Source: DAIOHQ01 sp036744635
Lineage (GTDB): Bacteria > Planctomycetota > Phycisphaerae > Tepidisphaerales > Tepidisphaeraceae
Reading direction: 5' to 3'
Assembly (NCBI GenBank): GCA_036744635.1
Contig: DAIOHQ010000001.1
Location: 20,839-84,838, forward strand
Length of the DNA stretch: 64,000 bases
Each line of letters starts with the position of its first letter. Position 1 is the first letter of the stretch. Made by a program: the position numbers and the translations under genes. Below, one piece after another: positions 45,801 through 53,109 of the stretch. The notes beneath the pieces were generated by a model. That model did not search any database, had not been told where the DNA came from, and saw only the letters and a list, made by a program, of their open reading frames with translations.

Positions 45801-46537
45801 TCCGGAGCGTTGTCGAAGGACGGGGCCATCTTTTCGCCTTGTTTGCCGCCTTTTGTGTTGACTGCCGCGAAATACTTTCCCGAAATCACTCTGTCCCCGG
45901 TCGAGAGGCTGTGTTGTACAAATCGGTCGGCCATGTCGTCGGCAGTCTCGGCACCTGTCCGGCGTGGCGCAACAGGCTGCCGCAACTTGGCCATCACTTC
46001 CGGCTCGCCCTCTTCCGCGAACACGCCACCGGGCTGCGCCGCTGGCGTAGCACTCCCCCCCGCACTTTTGTTCTCGTTTGCATACGTCAGTTGCGTTCCA
46101 CCGGCGAACTCGATGTTAGAGGAGGCGGCGGGAATGCGCTGCCCATCCTCGCTCGCAAACGGCAACTTCTCCGTCAACCCCGCAAACCCGGAAACGCCTT
46201 CCCGGTCCATCGCATTACTTGCGATGTAGCCAAACCCTCCCAGCACGATCACCGCCGCCACGCCCACCGCCGCCCGGCGCACGGCGGGATGCAGCCACAC
46301 CCGCGACCGGGTGGCCGCACGCAGGTTGTCGATCAGATTCTGCTCAAAATTGGCCGTCGGCGCGATGGTCATAAAAAGCTCCCGCAAAGTGTGATCGTCT
46401 TCGGTTGTTTCCTGCAGAGTTGCACTGCACCCAGCGCAGTCGCCCGCGTGCTTCTCAAATCGCTCCCGCTCCGCCGGCGTCAATCCCCCCGCCAGCCACG
46501 CCGCGATGCTCTCGGCAAACCACTCATGTTCACTCAT
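42869..46537 (-). CDS. Giant anti-sigma-like protein: zinc finger, DUF4349 and tandem DUF4349-like repeats
   Basis: Protein of 1222 residues. His30-x3-Cys34-x2-Cys37 forms the HC2 zinc finger of anti-sigma factors. A membrane helix (VGVAAVIVLGGFGYIA) follows near 90-105, then a Gly/Pro-rich linker. A DUF4349 domain (TAEFEVDSFDSALMQITKIV, with a coiled coil) covers about 470-640. Four to five tandem repeats of about 102 residues follow, each opening with RE-(S/T)-x-x-x-LAA and holding SQLN..DKQNV and SF.V blocks. A C-terminal helix (VIVGVCLILPWALIGWVGW) ends it. The outer part probably senses envelope state and controls the sigma factor. ATG 46537. It lies after the sigma gene, with two hairpin elements between. 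Confidence 0.85.
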   Translation of the reverse strand: MSEHEWFAESIAAWLAGGLTPAERERFEKHAGDCAGCSATLQETTEDDHTLRELFMTIAPTANFEQNLIDNLRAATRSRVWLHPAVRRAAVGVAAVIVLGGFGYIASNAMDREGVSGFAGLTEKLPFASEDGQRIPAASSNIEFAGGTQLTYANENKSAGGSATPAAQPGGVFAEEGEPEVMAKLRQPVAPRRTGAETADDMADRFVQHSLSTGDRVISGKYFAAVNTKGGKQGEKMAPSFDNAPDFNLSSSGDSQGGGGGGGGASHGGWKYDPRAGGGPSASTPSQKARESDRKRFDAPEDAKDASGPVPSNQEVMKALKRRVDPDGVKNLLPKGSLSLDGGTSKEEQQRLIAAQHDKLSPPPAVVYSYKNDAPAEKKPTEGYFELGLVEQKTKESPSASGSLTADTEHIEKHAEGEAKEGPVLGLKELAVADPAGPKPSGEGQPQPTNAPAETPAPPPQTEPVAERKVIRNGTAEFEVDSFDSALMQITKIVHEEGGYVSTTDSDKLPNGKVRGTIVVRVAPERLDLLILKLRALGDLKSQKVNAQDITKEYTDLESGLRAGRAMESRLLEMIKSGKGEIKDLLAAEKELGSWREKIEHLEGEIRYYNNLVSMSTLAITLFERDIKTPTAAAESEAVNMGIESEDVEKARADALKAIDDAKGRIVASDLKKFDAGQLAASITADVPPEAGGALIDRLKQLGKVARLDINRATTTQGGQGAPSGIKVERKETRFILSLYNLANIEPRQMTAMNIAARDVEEAYRTIVARVQKAAGRVVVSTLNRQKADQTTGSITFEVKSDEADAVLADVRKVGDVMNLTANENQDTANTTSAKRKFSVQLYSLATVAPRETATIQLAARSVPEAYRALTETLGKADARMIGSQLNQQDKQNVSATLTFEIGRENLKVFEDALAGGGDVIARNAARSQDTTNTVDSKLRVDVTIMSVDALRPRESTSMVLAAKNVPNAYQALLETLTNSGAHMIDSQLNENDKQNVTASLSFEVLRDGLKAFNDTLSPLGDVVSKTVSRSQDVQNTIDFKVRIDMNLLAVENLPPRESTTLAAETGDVDKALAGVKSTVLAAGGRVVNSNIARDRAGRIVGRMLIDVPLAKSQQVVDKVDGSGNIRVRETAQNQQVPDGALARARFDVTFSNKELIVAADDGLWHSIKGGLQTSLGGLLLSLKFVIVGVCLILPWALIGWVGWKWMKKAMGKTAKAQAPAA

Positions 46538-46556
46538 AACGCACCTCGTCACTACC

Positions 46557-46625
46557 GTGGCACGGGCTACCAGCCCGTGCGCAAGCCGCCAGGCGGCGGA
46601 TGCATGGGCTGGTAGCCCATGCCAC
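46557..46625. repeat. Hairpin element, ACGGGCTACCAGCCCGT family
   Basis: Arms 46557-46580 and 46602-46625 (24 bases, two compensated or mismatched positions) around a 21-base loop. Same family as 42734-42857. Confidence 0.88.
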
Positions 46626-46645
46626 GAAACCCCGTTTCTTCATCC

Positions 46646-46706
46646 GTAGCACGGGCGTTTCGCCCGTGTTTCCGCTTCCAAAACACGGGCGAGACGCCCG
46701 TGCTAC
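46646..46706. repeat. Hairpin element, GTAGCACGGGCG family, overlapping the sigma-factor stop codon
   Basis: Arms 46646-46670 and 46682-46706 (25 bases, one mismatch), 11-base loop. The outer GTAG supplies the TAG stop of the sigma gene at 46703-46705. Confidence 0.9.
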
Positions 46707-47254
46707 AACTTTGCCGTCATCCTCTCGCGCAGCATGGCCAGCCCCCGATGCAGCAACCCGCGCAACGACCCATTGCTTAATGCCAACTGCCGCCCGATCT
46801 CCTGATAATCCGCCCCGGCCAGATACCGCAGCGTCAATGGCTGGCGATATTCCTCCGGCAATCCCCGCAGCGCCTCCAGCGCTGCACTTCGCTGCTCCTC
46901 CCGCTCGGCCACCTCCGCCGGATCAGCGCCCCCCACGACGTTCATCATCTCCCGCCCGCCCGCCACCGTCCCCCGCCGCTTCTTCCGTCCCCCGCGCCGG
47001 GCCTCGTCAATCCGCACGCTGTGCGCTATCGACATCAGCCACGCCCGGAACCCCCGCGCCTCTGTCACCTGCCCGATGGATTTCCAGGCCGTCAAAAACG
47101 TCTCCTGCGTCAAATCCTCGGCCAAATGCTTGTCGCCGCAATCCAGATACAGCCGGGCGAACACCAGCCGCGCCGTGCGCACCACCAGCGCCTCGAATGC
47201 CTCACGCTCGCCCGCCTGGCTGCGGCGAACCAGTTCCTCTTCCACCTCGATCAC
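46703..47254 (-). CDS. ECF-type RNA polymerase sigma factor
   Basis: Sigma-70 family protein of 183 residues with region 2 (LAEDLTQETFLTAWKSIGQV, RAWLMSIAHSVRIDEARR) and region 4 (LPEEYRQPLTLRYLAGADYQ, EIGRQLALSNGSLRGLLHRG). The two are joined by a basic linker (GGRKKRRG). The start is GTG 47254, with GGAG six bases upstream. It directs transcription of an unknown regulon, likely including its own operon (candidate promoter at 47286-47314). The next gene encodes a zinc-finger anti-sigma-like protein, the usual partner. Confidence 0.92.
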   Translation of the reverse strand: MIEVEEELVRRSQAGEREAFEALVVRTARLVFARLYLDCGDKHLAEDLTQETFLTAWKSIGQVTEARGFRAWLMSIAHSVRIDEARRGGRKKRRGTVAGGREMMNVVGGADPAEVAEREEQRSAALEALRGLPEEYRQPLTLRYLAGADYQEIGRQLALSNGSLRGLLHRGLAMLRERMTAKL

Positions 47255-47285
47255 GCAGGTCTCCGATCACAATGGCTAACGCCCT

Positions 47286-47314
47286 TTAGACGCGCCGCGC
47301 GCGCAGAAGTTTAG
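47286..47314 (-). promoter_or_regulatory. Candidate autoregulated ECF promoter
   Basis: Minus-strand CTAAAC ... CGTCTAA: an AAC core at 47309-47311 and CGTC about 16 bases later (47289-47292). This resembles the AAC-N16-CGTC pattern of ECF promoters, about 30 bases before GTG 47254. Confidence 0.45.
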
Positions 47315-47352
47315 AAATCAGGGTGGTATGAGTATATCGCTTGAATGAATCG

Positions 47353-47388
47353 GTAGGGTGGGCGTACCCGCCCACCGTCACCCGCTGG
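47353..47388. repeat. Partial GTAGGGTGGGC element forming the end of the sulfotransferase gene
   Basis: One full arm, GTAGGGTGGGCGTACCCGCC..., and only the inner GGTGGGCG of the other. The TGA at 47378-47380 and the last codons of the sulfotransferase lie inside it. Confidence 0.7.
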
Positions 47389-48097
47389 TGGGCGACAAGA
47401 GCTCGCGAAACCGCCCCAGGTCGCGCTGGAACTCGCCCCCTGCCATCTCAATCGACCTCTCCAGCCGCGCCTCCGCCGCGCGATAAAGCTGATAATCCCT
47501 CTGATTCAAGCTTTCAAATTCCTGTCGGACCGCCGGATCAATCTCATCCCTGGAATACTTCCCCCGATTGGCCGCCTCATACCCAATCCATTCCCACCCG
47601 AAGGTCCGGTACATCATCAGCATCGACTCGTCGAAGCGCTCGGTCAGCCCCACGAAATCGAGCGACTCAAGCGTCCACCCGGCCCGGCCAAGGCGAGAGG
47701 TGAACCGGTTGTGGTTGTATTGCTTCAGGACGAACTCCTCCAGGCCGCGGTCCTCAAAACCCGGCCCGTCCCCGGCCCAGGGCGTGTACGTCTTGCGGTA
47801 GTAATAAAACGAAACCGCGCTGCTGAACGGCTCGCGCAGAAACGTCATCCAATGTACATCAGGGTGTCCTGCAATGAGCGCCGCGAAGCGATCCATCACC
47901 GCATGGCCATGAATACACAACGGGCTATCAATATCCGGCCAACCGTCCGACTCGCTCCGCGGCAATCCTTCGCGCGGCGGCCGATAGGCGCGCTGCAGCC
48001 GGTCCCCAAATTTCTCGATCAGTACGTGCAACAGCGTGCTGCCGCCGGTCTTGGGGATGTGCAGGCTCACCAGCAGTGGCGGCGTGGCATGTGTCAT
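47378..48097 (-). CDS. Sulfotransferase family protein
   Basis: Protein of 239 residues with the PAPS-binding loop HIPKTGGSTLLHVL (5'-phosphosulfate) and WMTFLREPFSSAVSFYYY (3'-phosphate binding Arg and Ser). Charged residues toward the C-terminus fit the small Sulfotransfer_2/3 group that modifies glycans. A role on the surface polysaccharide is possible but not shown. The C-terminus ends in LLSPTSG, encoded within a hairpin element, so the original end may have been altered. ATG 48097. Confidence 0.8.
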   Translation of the reverse strand: MTHATPPLLVSLHIPKTGGSTLLHVLIEKFGDRLQRAYRPPREGLPRSESDGWPDIDSPLCIHGHAVMDRFAALIAGHPDVHWMTFLREPFSSAVSFYYYRKTYTPWAGDGPGFEDRGLEEFVLKQYNHNRFTSRLGRAGWTLESLDFVGLTERFDESMLMMYRTFGWEWIGYEAANRGKYSRDEIDPAVRQEFESLNQRDYQLYRAAEARLERSIEMAGGEFQRDLGRFRELLSPTSG

Positions 48098-48115
48098 GCG
48101 GGAATAATTCTACAC

Positions 48116-48166
48116 AAAAAAACCGAAGCCCGCGGCAGCGCACGAGGCTCTGCGCGATCTTCGGTT
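48116..48166 (-). terminator. Intrinsic terminator after the small lipoprotein genes
   Basis: Minus-strand AACCGAAG/CTTCGGTT stem enclosing a GCGCA/TGCGC inner stem, then seven Ts (48122-48116). It lies 45 bases past the stop at 48212. Confidence 0.8.
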
Positions 48167-48211
48167 GAAGTTTGCTTGCGGCAATACGCCGCAGCCGTGG
48201 ACGACTCGTCG

Positions 48212-48328
48212 CTATTGCGGCGCGGCCACCGACGAATTGGTGTGCCCAACATCGCCTTCGGCGTGGCACCCGGCCATCGTCAAAACGAACATTCCCAGCG
48301 CCAGTACGGCAAACAATACCTTTGTCAT
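48212..48328 (-). CDS. Tiny lipoprotein, 38 aa (paralogue 1)
   Basis: Signal and lipobox MTKVLFAVLALGMFVLTMAGC (Cys21 would be acylated), followed by a 17-residue mature peptide ending NSSVAAPQ. AAGGAG lies six bases before ATG 48328. It shares its ending and layout with the gene just upstream. The mature part is too short for a fold, so it may be a membrane-anchored peptide or an entericidin-like factor (inference). A terminator follows. Confidence 0.7.
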   Translation of the reverse strand: MTKVLFAVLALGMFVLTMAGCHAEGDVGHTNSSVAAPQ

Positions 48329-48389
48329 AATATTCTCCTTTGCAAAACGACTGAATCCGAAGCGGCCTCGCGAGGCGGCAAACCGGGGG

Positions 48390-48506
48390 TTATTGCGGCG
48401 CCGCCACCGATGAACTGTTCTTTCCGACGCCGGCTGAGGCGTGACAGCCGACCAGCGAAGCCGAAAACAGCCCCAGCGCCAATACCACCAATACGATGCG
48501 CAACAT
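48390..48506 (-). CDS. Tiny lipoprotein, 38 aa (paralogue 2)
   Basis: Reads MLRIVLVVLALGLFSASLVGC, then HASAGVGKNSSSVAAPQ. Lipobox LVGC with Cys21. Same length and the same C-terminal SSVAAPQ as the next gene, so a recent tandem duplication. AAGGAG lies six bases before ATG 48506. The 61-base gap between the two holds a GCCTCGCGAGGC hairpin that may attenuate. Confidence 0.7.
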   Translation of the reverse strand: MLRIVLVVLALGLFSASLVGCHASAGVGKNSSSVAAPQ

Positions 48507-48595
48507 AAGATCTCCTTGCCCGAAGCGGGCCTGTAAGATAACTCACGCAAGAATAAGCAAGATATGTGCCAGCAGCCCCAAGAAAGCGGGAGCCG

Positions 48596-48669
48596 AATCT
48601 TGGTGGGGCGGACATTCTTGTCCGCCATGGCTGGATGAGCGGCAGGTGTAACTCACCTGCCCGAATCCA
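48596..48669 (-). repeat. Two-hairpin composite element, copy 2
   Basis: Read on the minus strand: GGATTCGGGCAGGTGAGTTA..., hairpin GGCAGGTG/CACCTGCC, CGCTCATC, then GGCGGACA/TGTCCGCC and CCCACC. It matches copy 1 at 22225-22296 throughout, with compensating changes in the stems. Confidence 0.78.
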
Positions 48670-48694
48670 GCCATAAGTCAGCGGCGGCCGCGGA

Positions 48695-50035
48695 TCACGG
48701 AATCGGCAAGTCGGTAAATTCAAATGGCACGGTCATCTGCCGGGTTTCCAGCGGCGCTTCCCAGATCAGCTTCACCGGCTCGCCCGGCTTTTTGCCGACG
48801 TCGCCCCCGGAATCCTGGCGGGTAAACTGGAACGTGCAGTTCGTCTGCCCCACTCCTCCGCCGCCGCCAGCATATCGACCCGTCAGCATTCGCCCCTCGG
48901 CATCGTACATCCGCATCATGCTGCTCGGGTTGCCCAGCATCTGCTGAAAATCAAACGGCGACAGGTCATCCTGAGAGAGGGTGACCTGCAAGACGTACTG
49001 CTCTCCCTGCTTGGTGCAGCTCTGCACCGTCATGTGGCGATCCGCGGCGGTTTTCGAGACATTCTTGGCGTTCTGGATGTCCAGGATTTCCACCTTCTCC
49101 GTGCGCGTCTGCACCGAAAACGCGATCGAGCCTTTCAGCTTTTTGATCACCTTTCCCGCCTTGGCCGGCTCAATCCGGGTGTTGAGGTTGATATTGGCGT
49201 TCCAGAACCAGCCGTTGCCCGACGCCATGTTTTGGCCGAATTGGTTGTTCTTGCTGAGATCATTCCCCCTGTCGTCGACCGCTTCGTCCACCTTCACCAT
49301 CGCCTGTTGGCCGTTGATGTGCAGTTTCGGCTCGATCAGCACCGCCATCTGCAAGTTAAGCTGGCGCTGGGAGTTCTGCCCGACCATCAGATCGACGGTT
49401 CGGTTCTGGGTCATTCGGGTGGCGAAGGTGACAAATGGCCCGCTGGCAGAACTGGGGCAGGCAAAATTGAACCAGTTGGACTGGTTCCCCGCCGCGAGCT
49501 GCAAAACCCCGCCGGGCATCTGTCCATTGGCTTGTGGTACCGCGCCGCTTTTTTGACAAAGATCGCGCAGCGCCGACCAGAATGGCTGGCGGTCGGCATC
49601 GAGAGTCACCCTGGCATCACCGAGCTGCGTCCACAGGCCGTTGGTTTCCTTGATTTCCACTCCCGCTTCCCTGGCAAACTGGGCAAATGCGTCCTGGGGA
49701 GTAGCGTTCCTGAGATGCAGGGTGATAAGTGTCGGCCCGACCAGCTTGTTCTGGTCGATGGCGCTGAGCGTCGCCATCGCCCGCGCCCGCACTTCCTCGT
49801 TTTGCGCCCCCGCCACGAGCGTCTTCAGTGCCTGAGTGGCGTCATCACCGAAACCCACCAGCGCATCCTGCGCCATCTGGCGTGTGCGCCAATTCTCATC
49901 ATCAAGCTGCGACACCAACTGCTGAATTGCCTCCGGCCGGGTCGAGGGCGCGGCCGGGCGGGTTGCCGGTTCGGCGGCCCAACTCGCCGCCATGGGCAAC
50001 AGCAAGATTGTCTGCAATTTCGATAGGATTCGCAT
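48695..50035 (-). CDS. Secreted HEAT-like/STN-like protein of unknown function (paralogue A), 446 aa
   Basis: Signal peptide LQTILLLPMAASWAAEPATR, a Pro/Thr linker, and a short HEAT-type helical repeat region (QDALVGFGDDATQALKTLVA). A segment follows like the secretin/TonB short N-terminal domain (TLHLRNATPQDAFAQFAREAG, VTLDADRQPFWSALRDLC). The remaining 260 residues are beta-rich, with VDEAVDDRGNDL and a final TVPFEFTDLPIP. The next gene encodes a clear paralogue of the same length. The layout is seen in planctomycete exported proteins of unknown role. ATG 50035. Confidence 0.72.
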   Translation of the reverse strand: MRILSKLQTILLLPMAASWAAEPATRPAAPSTRPEAIQQLVSQLDDENWRTRQMAQDALVGFGDDATQALKTLVAGAQNEEVRARAMATLSAIDQNKLVGPTLITLHLRNATPQDAFAQFAREAGVEIKETNGLWTQLGDARVTLDADRQPFWSALRDLCQKSGAVPQANGQMPGGVLQLAAGNQSNWFNFACPSSASGPFVTFATRMTQNRTVDLMVGQNSQRQLNLQMAVLIEPKLHINGQQAMVKVDEAVDDRGNDLSKNNQFGQNMASGNGWFWNANINLNTRIEPAKAGKVIKKLKGSIAFSVQTRTEKVEILDIQNAKNVSKTAADRHMTVQSCTKQGEQYVLQVTLSQDDLSPFDFQQMLGNPSSMMRMYDAEGRMLTGRYAGGGGGVGQTNCTFQFTRQDSGGDVGKKPGEPVKLIWEAPLETRQMTVPFEFTDLPIP

Positions 50036-50088
50036 AGGACTACTCTTTCACGCTCACATTGCTGCTACCGGGATTCAGCATCTTTATG

Positions 50089-51429
50089 CTATGGCATCGG
50101 CACATCCTTGAGTTCAAAGGGCAGAGTTATTTCCTTTAAGTCGGTTGGAATGTCCCAGACGAATCTTGTCGGCTCACCGGGAGTGAGGTCGTTCTGAAGG
50201 CCGCGGAAATTCAAGCGGCGAAACGTCCAGGTATAGGTGACGCGATCAGCAGTGGCGCTGCCGCCTCCACTGTTGAGCCGTGCGAAACTGCGGCCATCGG
50301 CATCCAGCAGGCGCACGCCCGAATCCGCTTGCTGCACGAGCCGCTCCCAGTCGGCGTTGTTGTATCCATCTTTGAGCAGGGACGCGGAGACGGTGAATTG
50401 GTCGTTGTCCACACGGGAAAAGCTGTTCAGGATGACTTTGCGCCCGCGGGCTGATTTCGACGCCCCCTTGGCGTTCTGAATGTCGGCGAATGCGACTGAT
50501 TCGAAATGCGTCTGGGCGAGCACGGTCAGCGAGCCTTTCATTGACGCGATCTTGCTGCCGGGGTGATCGGGATAACGGAGCATGCATGAAAAGTTCCAGA
50601 CCCACCCCGAGCCGCCGCCCCACATTCGCTGATTTTCTTCCCCGCCGATCAGGTTGTTTCCTCTGTCATCGACGGCCGATTCAAGCTTGAAATTCGACGC
50701 ATTCTGAAAGATGCGGATCTTGGGCTCGACGTATGCCAGCAGATTCATGGTGAAACTATTTTGCACTTTCTTGGGATCAGCGAGATCGATGCTGCTGTTC
50801 AGCATGATGTGCGAGGCGTTCAGGAACAGCGGCCCGCAGACCACGCCGCGGGCGCCGATCTGCGGAACGGGCATTCCGGGAATGCCCATTCCGCCGCGCA
50901 CCAGGGTAACGGTGGCATCCTGGTTCATCTGTTGCGGGCTGACACCGGCCTGGTTGCAGAGATTGAACATGACATTCCAGAACGGCTGGCGATCAACATT
51001 GATAGTTACTCCAGCCGCCTGGTCGAACAGGTTGGCCGGGCTCACCAGGAAACCGGTGTGGGCCTGTTTGCAAAGGTCATCGAAGACCTTCTGCGGGGGG
51101 ACCTTGGTGTAGTGCATGGTAACGAAGGTGGGCTGCGACAGACCCGCTTCGAGAATGGCGCGCTCGACCGCCAGAGCGCGGTCACGGGTCGCCGCAGGCG
51201 CGCTGTCGCTGGTGAGCTTTTCGAGTCGCGGGAGCAAGTCGTAGCCAACCGCGGCCAATTGCCGCTGCACCTCCCCCAGTGAATTGGCGTCGCCGTCAGC
51301 CAACTGCTTGAGCAGCGCATCAATCCGCTCAGCGCTGGGCTGGGTTGAGGGTGCTGTGGCAGGCTGGGTGGTTTGGGCGAGCGCGGCCGAGCTGAGTGCC
51401 ATCATCAGTAGAATCACCATCCATCGCAT
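50089..51429 (-). CDS. Secreted HEAT-like/STN-like protein of unknown function (paralogue B), 446 aa
   Basis: Signal peptide MRWMVILLMMALSSAALAQT, linker TTQPATAPSTQPSA, helical repeats, and an STN-like segment (VTMHYTKVPPQKVFDDLCKQ, VTINVDRQPFWNVMFNLC). A beta-rich domain with ESAVDDRGNNLIGG and a final TLPFELKDVPMP closes it. Blocks shared with paralogue A are DRQPFW, VDDRGN and PFE-x-D-x-P-x-P. ATG 51429 is chosen because GAGGAG lies eight bases before it; the frame open to 51567 has no such support. It is likely in one operon with paralogue A, 53 bases downstream. Confidence 0.75.
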   Translation of the reverse strand: MRWMVILLMMALSSAALAQTTQPATAPSTQPSAERIDALLKQLADGDANSLGEVQRQLAAVGYDLLPRLEKLTSDSAPAATRDRALAVERAILEAGLSQPTFVTMHYTKVPPQKVFDDLCKQAHTGFLVSPANLFDQAAGVTINVDRQPFWNVMFNLCNQAGVSPQQMNQDATVTLVRGGMGIPGMPVPQIGARGVVCGPLFLNASHIMLNSSIDLADPKKVQNSFTMNLLAYVEPKIRIFQNASNFKLESAVDDRGNNLIGGEENQRMWGGGSGWVWNFSCMLRYPDHPGSKIASMKGSLTVLAQTHFESVAFADIQNAKGASKSARGRKVILNSFSRVDNDQFTVSASLLKDGYNNADWERLVQQADSGVRLLDADGRSFARLNSGGGSATADRVTYTWTFRRLNFRGLQNDLTPGEPTRFVWDIPTDLKEITLPFELKDVPMP

Positions 51430-51668
51430 ATCGCGTGCTCCTCTTGCAGAGGCTGAAAAGCCCGATTCACAAGCTTGCCGCTGCGCCGCATCAGCGCAGC
51501 TCCTCCCGGGCCGACACAGACCGGCGCACTGTAACACGCGCCAGCGGTGAAAACGATGCAGTTGCATCGACGTTTACTTGAATGTGCTATGTTGCACTGC
51601 GGGGTTCTTGGGAAATGCCCGCTCCCTTTCCAGTTCCGGCAGCCCGCGGTTATATTCCATCTTAAAGC

Positions 51669-52805
51669 ATGGCCAAATCCGAACCCAAGCTCGACGTGCT
51701 GGTGTTGGGGGAGCATCCCGCGGCTTACCTGGCGGCGGCGCTGCTGCGCTTCAAGTCGAAGCTGGCGGTGACCCACGCGACCATTCCCAGCGAGCACGTG
51801 CCGGATCGCCTGGTGGTGGTGAATCCGGAGTTTTTTGATCTGCATCCGCTGGTGGAAGGGCTTCGGCGCAAGCTCGAGTTGAATCCGATCTATGGGGCGA
51901 GATTCCTCGGCAACGATCCGGCGACGGCCAGCGAGTTTCGCAGCAAGGCGGCCGTCGTTTCGGTGGGGTCATACAAGGATATTCGCAATGCGGTGATGAA
52001 GGTGGCGGAGGAGCAGGATGTCGAGTTGCTTACGCCCAAGGTGCTGCACGTACACCGGTTGGATGAAGGGGGGTTGGACATCACGCTGGGCAAGCACGAA
52101 GTGCGGCCGAAGGTGATTGTCCTGGCGGGGAAGCTGGCGGCCGACCAGGAACGGATGCTGGGCATGCCGGAGGCGTGGGGGCCGGACATCGTGCATCGCT
52201 ATACGTTCGTGAAAATCAAGGGGAGTAAAGGCGTGGAGCTGGGGAATCGGCCGATCTTGCCGATGAGCCTCGATCTGAACAACATGCTGACGTGGGCGTG
52301 GCTGCTGGCGGGGAAGCAGTACACTCAGCTCGCGGTGGAGCAGCCGGTGGAAAGCCTGGGCGCGGTGCCGGCGAAGACGCTGCTGGCGGGATGGGTCGAG
52401 GTGCTGCGCAAGCATGGCGTGCTGGGTGCGGATGCCAGGGTGGCGCTGGAGGCGGCGGAATACATGGATTTGCCGCTGGCGGGGGCGCTGGCGCATGAAG
52501 GGCTGGCGAACCGCACGCTGCTGGTCGGCCCGGCCGGGGGGTTTTATTCGGCCTGCAGTGAGGATATTTATCCCAACTGCTGGAGCGCGGTGTTCGCGGC
52601 GGATGCGATCAAGAAGGGGCTGAAGGAACTGCACCTGCAGGATGCGCTGCAGCCCTACCGGCACAAGTGGCGGACGACGCTGGGGGATTATCTGCGCGGC
52701 CCGCAGCAGAATCTCCGTTTCCTGCTGCCGCTGGTGTATCGCAATCAGGTGATGACCAACCGGCTGGCCGAGTCGATCCTGCTGGGGAAGAGCGTGGTGC
52801 GGTGA
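51669..52805 (+). CDS. FAD-dependent oxidoreductase-like protein
   Basis: Protein of 378 residues. An N-terminal Rossmann-like strand (LDVLVLGEHPAAYLAAALLR) shows GxxxA-type spacing instead of the classical GxGxxG. The C-terminal LLVGPAGGFYSACSEDIYPN and WSAVFAADAIKKGL match the FAD-binding end of geranylgeranyl-reductase-like flavoproteins. Middle strands include VIVLAGKLAADQ. The altered first glycine motif means FAD binding should not be taken for granted. ATG 51669, weak ribosome site. It is divergent from paralogue B. Confidence 0.65.
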   Translation: MAKSEPKLDVLVLGEHPAAYLAAALLRFKSKLAVTHATIPSEHVPDRLVVVNPEFFDLHPLVEGLRRKLELNPIYGARFLGNDPATASEFRSKAAVVSVGSYKDIRNAVMKVAEEQDVELLTPKVLHVHRLDEGGLDITLGKHEVRPKVIVLAGKLAADQERMLGMPEAWGPDIVHRYTFVKIKGSKGVELGNRPILPMSLDLNNMLTWAWLLAGKQYTQLAVEQPVESLGAVPAKTLLAGWVEVLRKHGVLGADARVALEAAEYMDLPLAGALAHEGLANRTLLVGPAGGFYSACSEDIYPNCWSAVFAADAIKKGLKELHLQDALQPYRHKWRTTLGDYLRGPQQNLRFLLPLVYRNQVMTNRLAESILLGKSVVR

Positions 52806-52831
52806 AGGGATGCATCTCTTTGCGGCAAAAC

Positions 52832-52840
52832 TGGTATAAT
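52832..52840 (+). promoter_or_regulatory. Extended -10 promoter of the toxin-antitoxin pair
   Basis: TGGTATAAT at 52832-52840 (TG-n plus consensus TATAAT). The predicted leader is about 14 bases before ATG 52861, and AAGGA lies inside it. No clear -35 box, as is usual for extended -10 sites. Confidence 0.6.
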
Positions 52841-52860
52841 CCGATGGAAAGGAATTGCAG

Positions 52861-53109
52861 ATGAGTGTGCCCGGGGAAGACCAGCCGCTGCGCTTCAGCA
52901 ACGAAAAGAAGCTGCGGAAGCAGATGCAACAACGGGGATGGACAGAGAAGGAAATTCGTGAGGCGTTGCTTGGTGCTACCGTTCCCGCCATCGGCAAGAA
53001 AGGACCAGCGACGCGATTCATCCATCCAACCACTGGCAAGTCACTCGTAGTGGACAATGCAACCGGCGAAATCTTTCATCTGGGCAAAGCAGGGTATCAA
53101 TATGGCTGA
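52861..53109 (+). CDS. Colicin-E5-like ribonuclease toxin (putative)
   Basis: Small protein of 82 residues. After a helical N-terminus (LRKQMQQRGWTEKEIREAL) comes PATRFIHPTTGKSLVVDNAT, GEIFHLGK, which resembles from memory the core of Colicin_E5-type RNases (T-x-Y/F ... VVVDD-TGEV). Colicin E5 cuts the anticodon loop of Q-containing tRNAs; that activity is inferred by resemblance only. The stop overlaps the next gene by eight bases. An extended -10 promoter precedes it. Confidence 0.6.
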   Translation: MSVPGEDQPLRFSNEKKLRKQMQQRGWTEKEIREALLGATVPAIGKKGPATRFIHPTTGKSLVVDNATGEIFHLGKAGYQYG

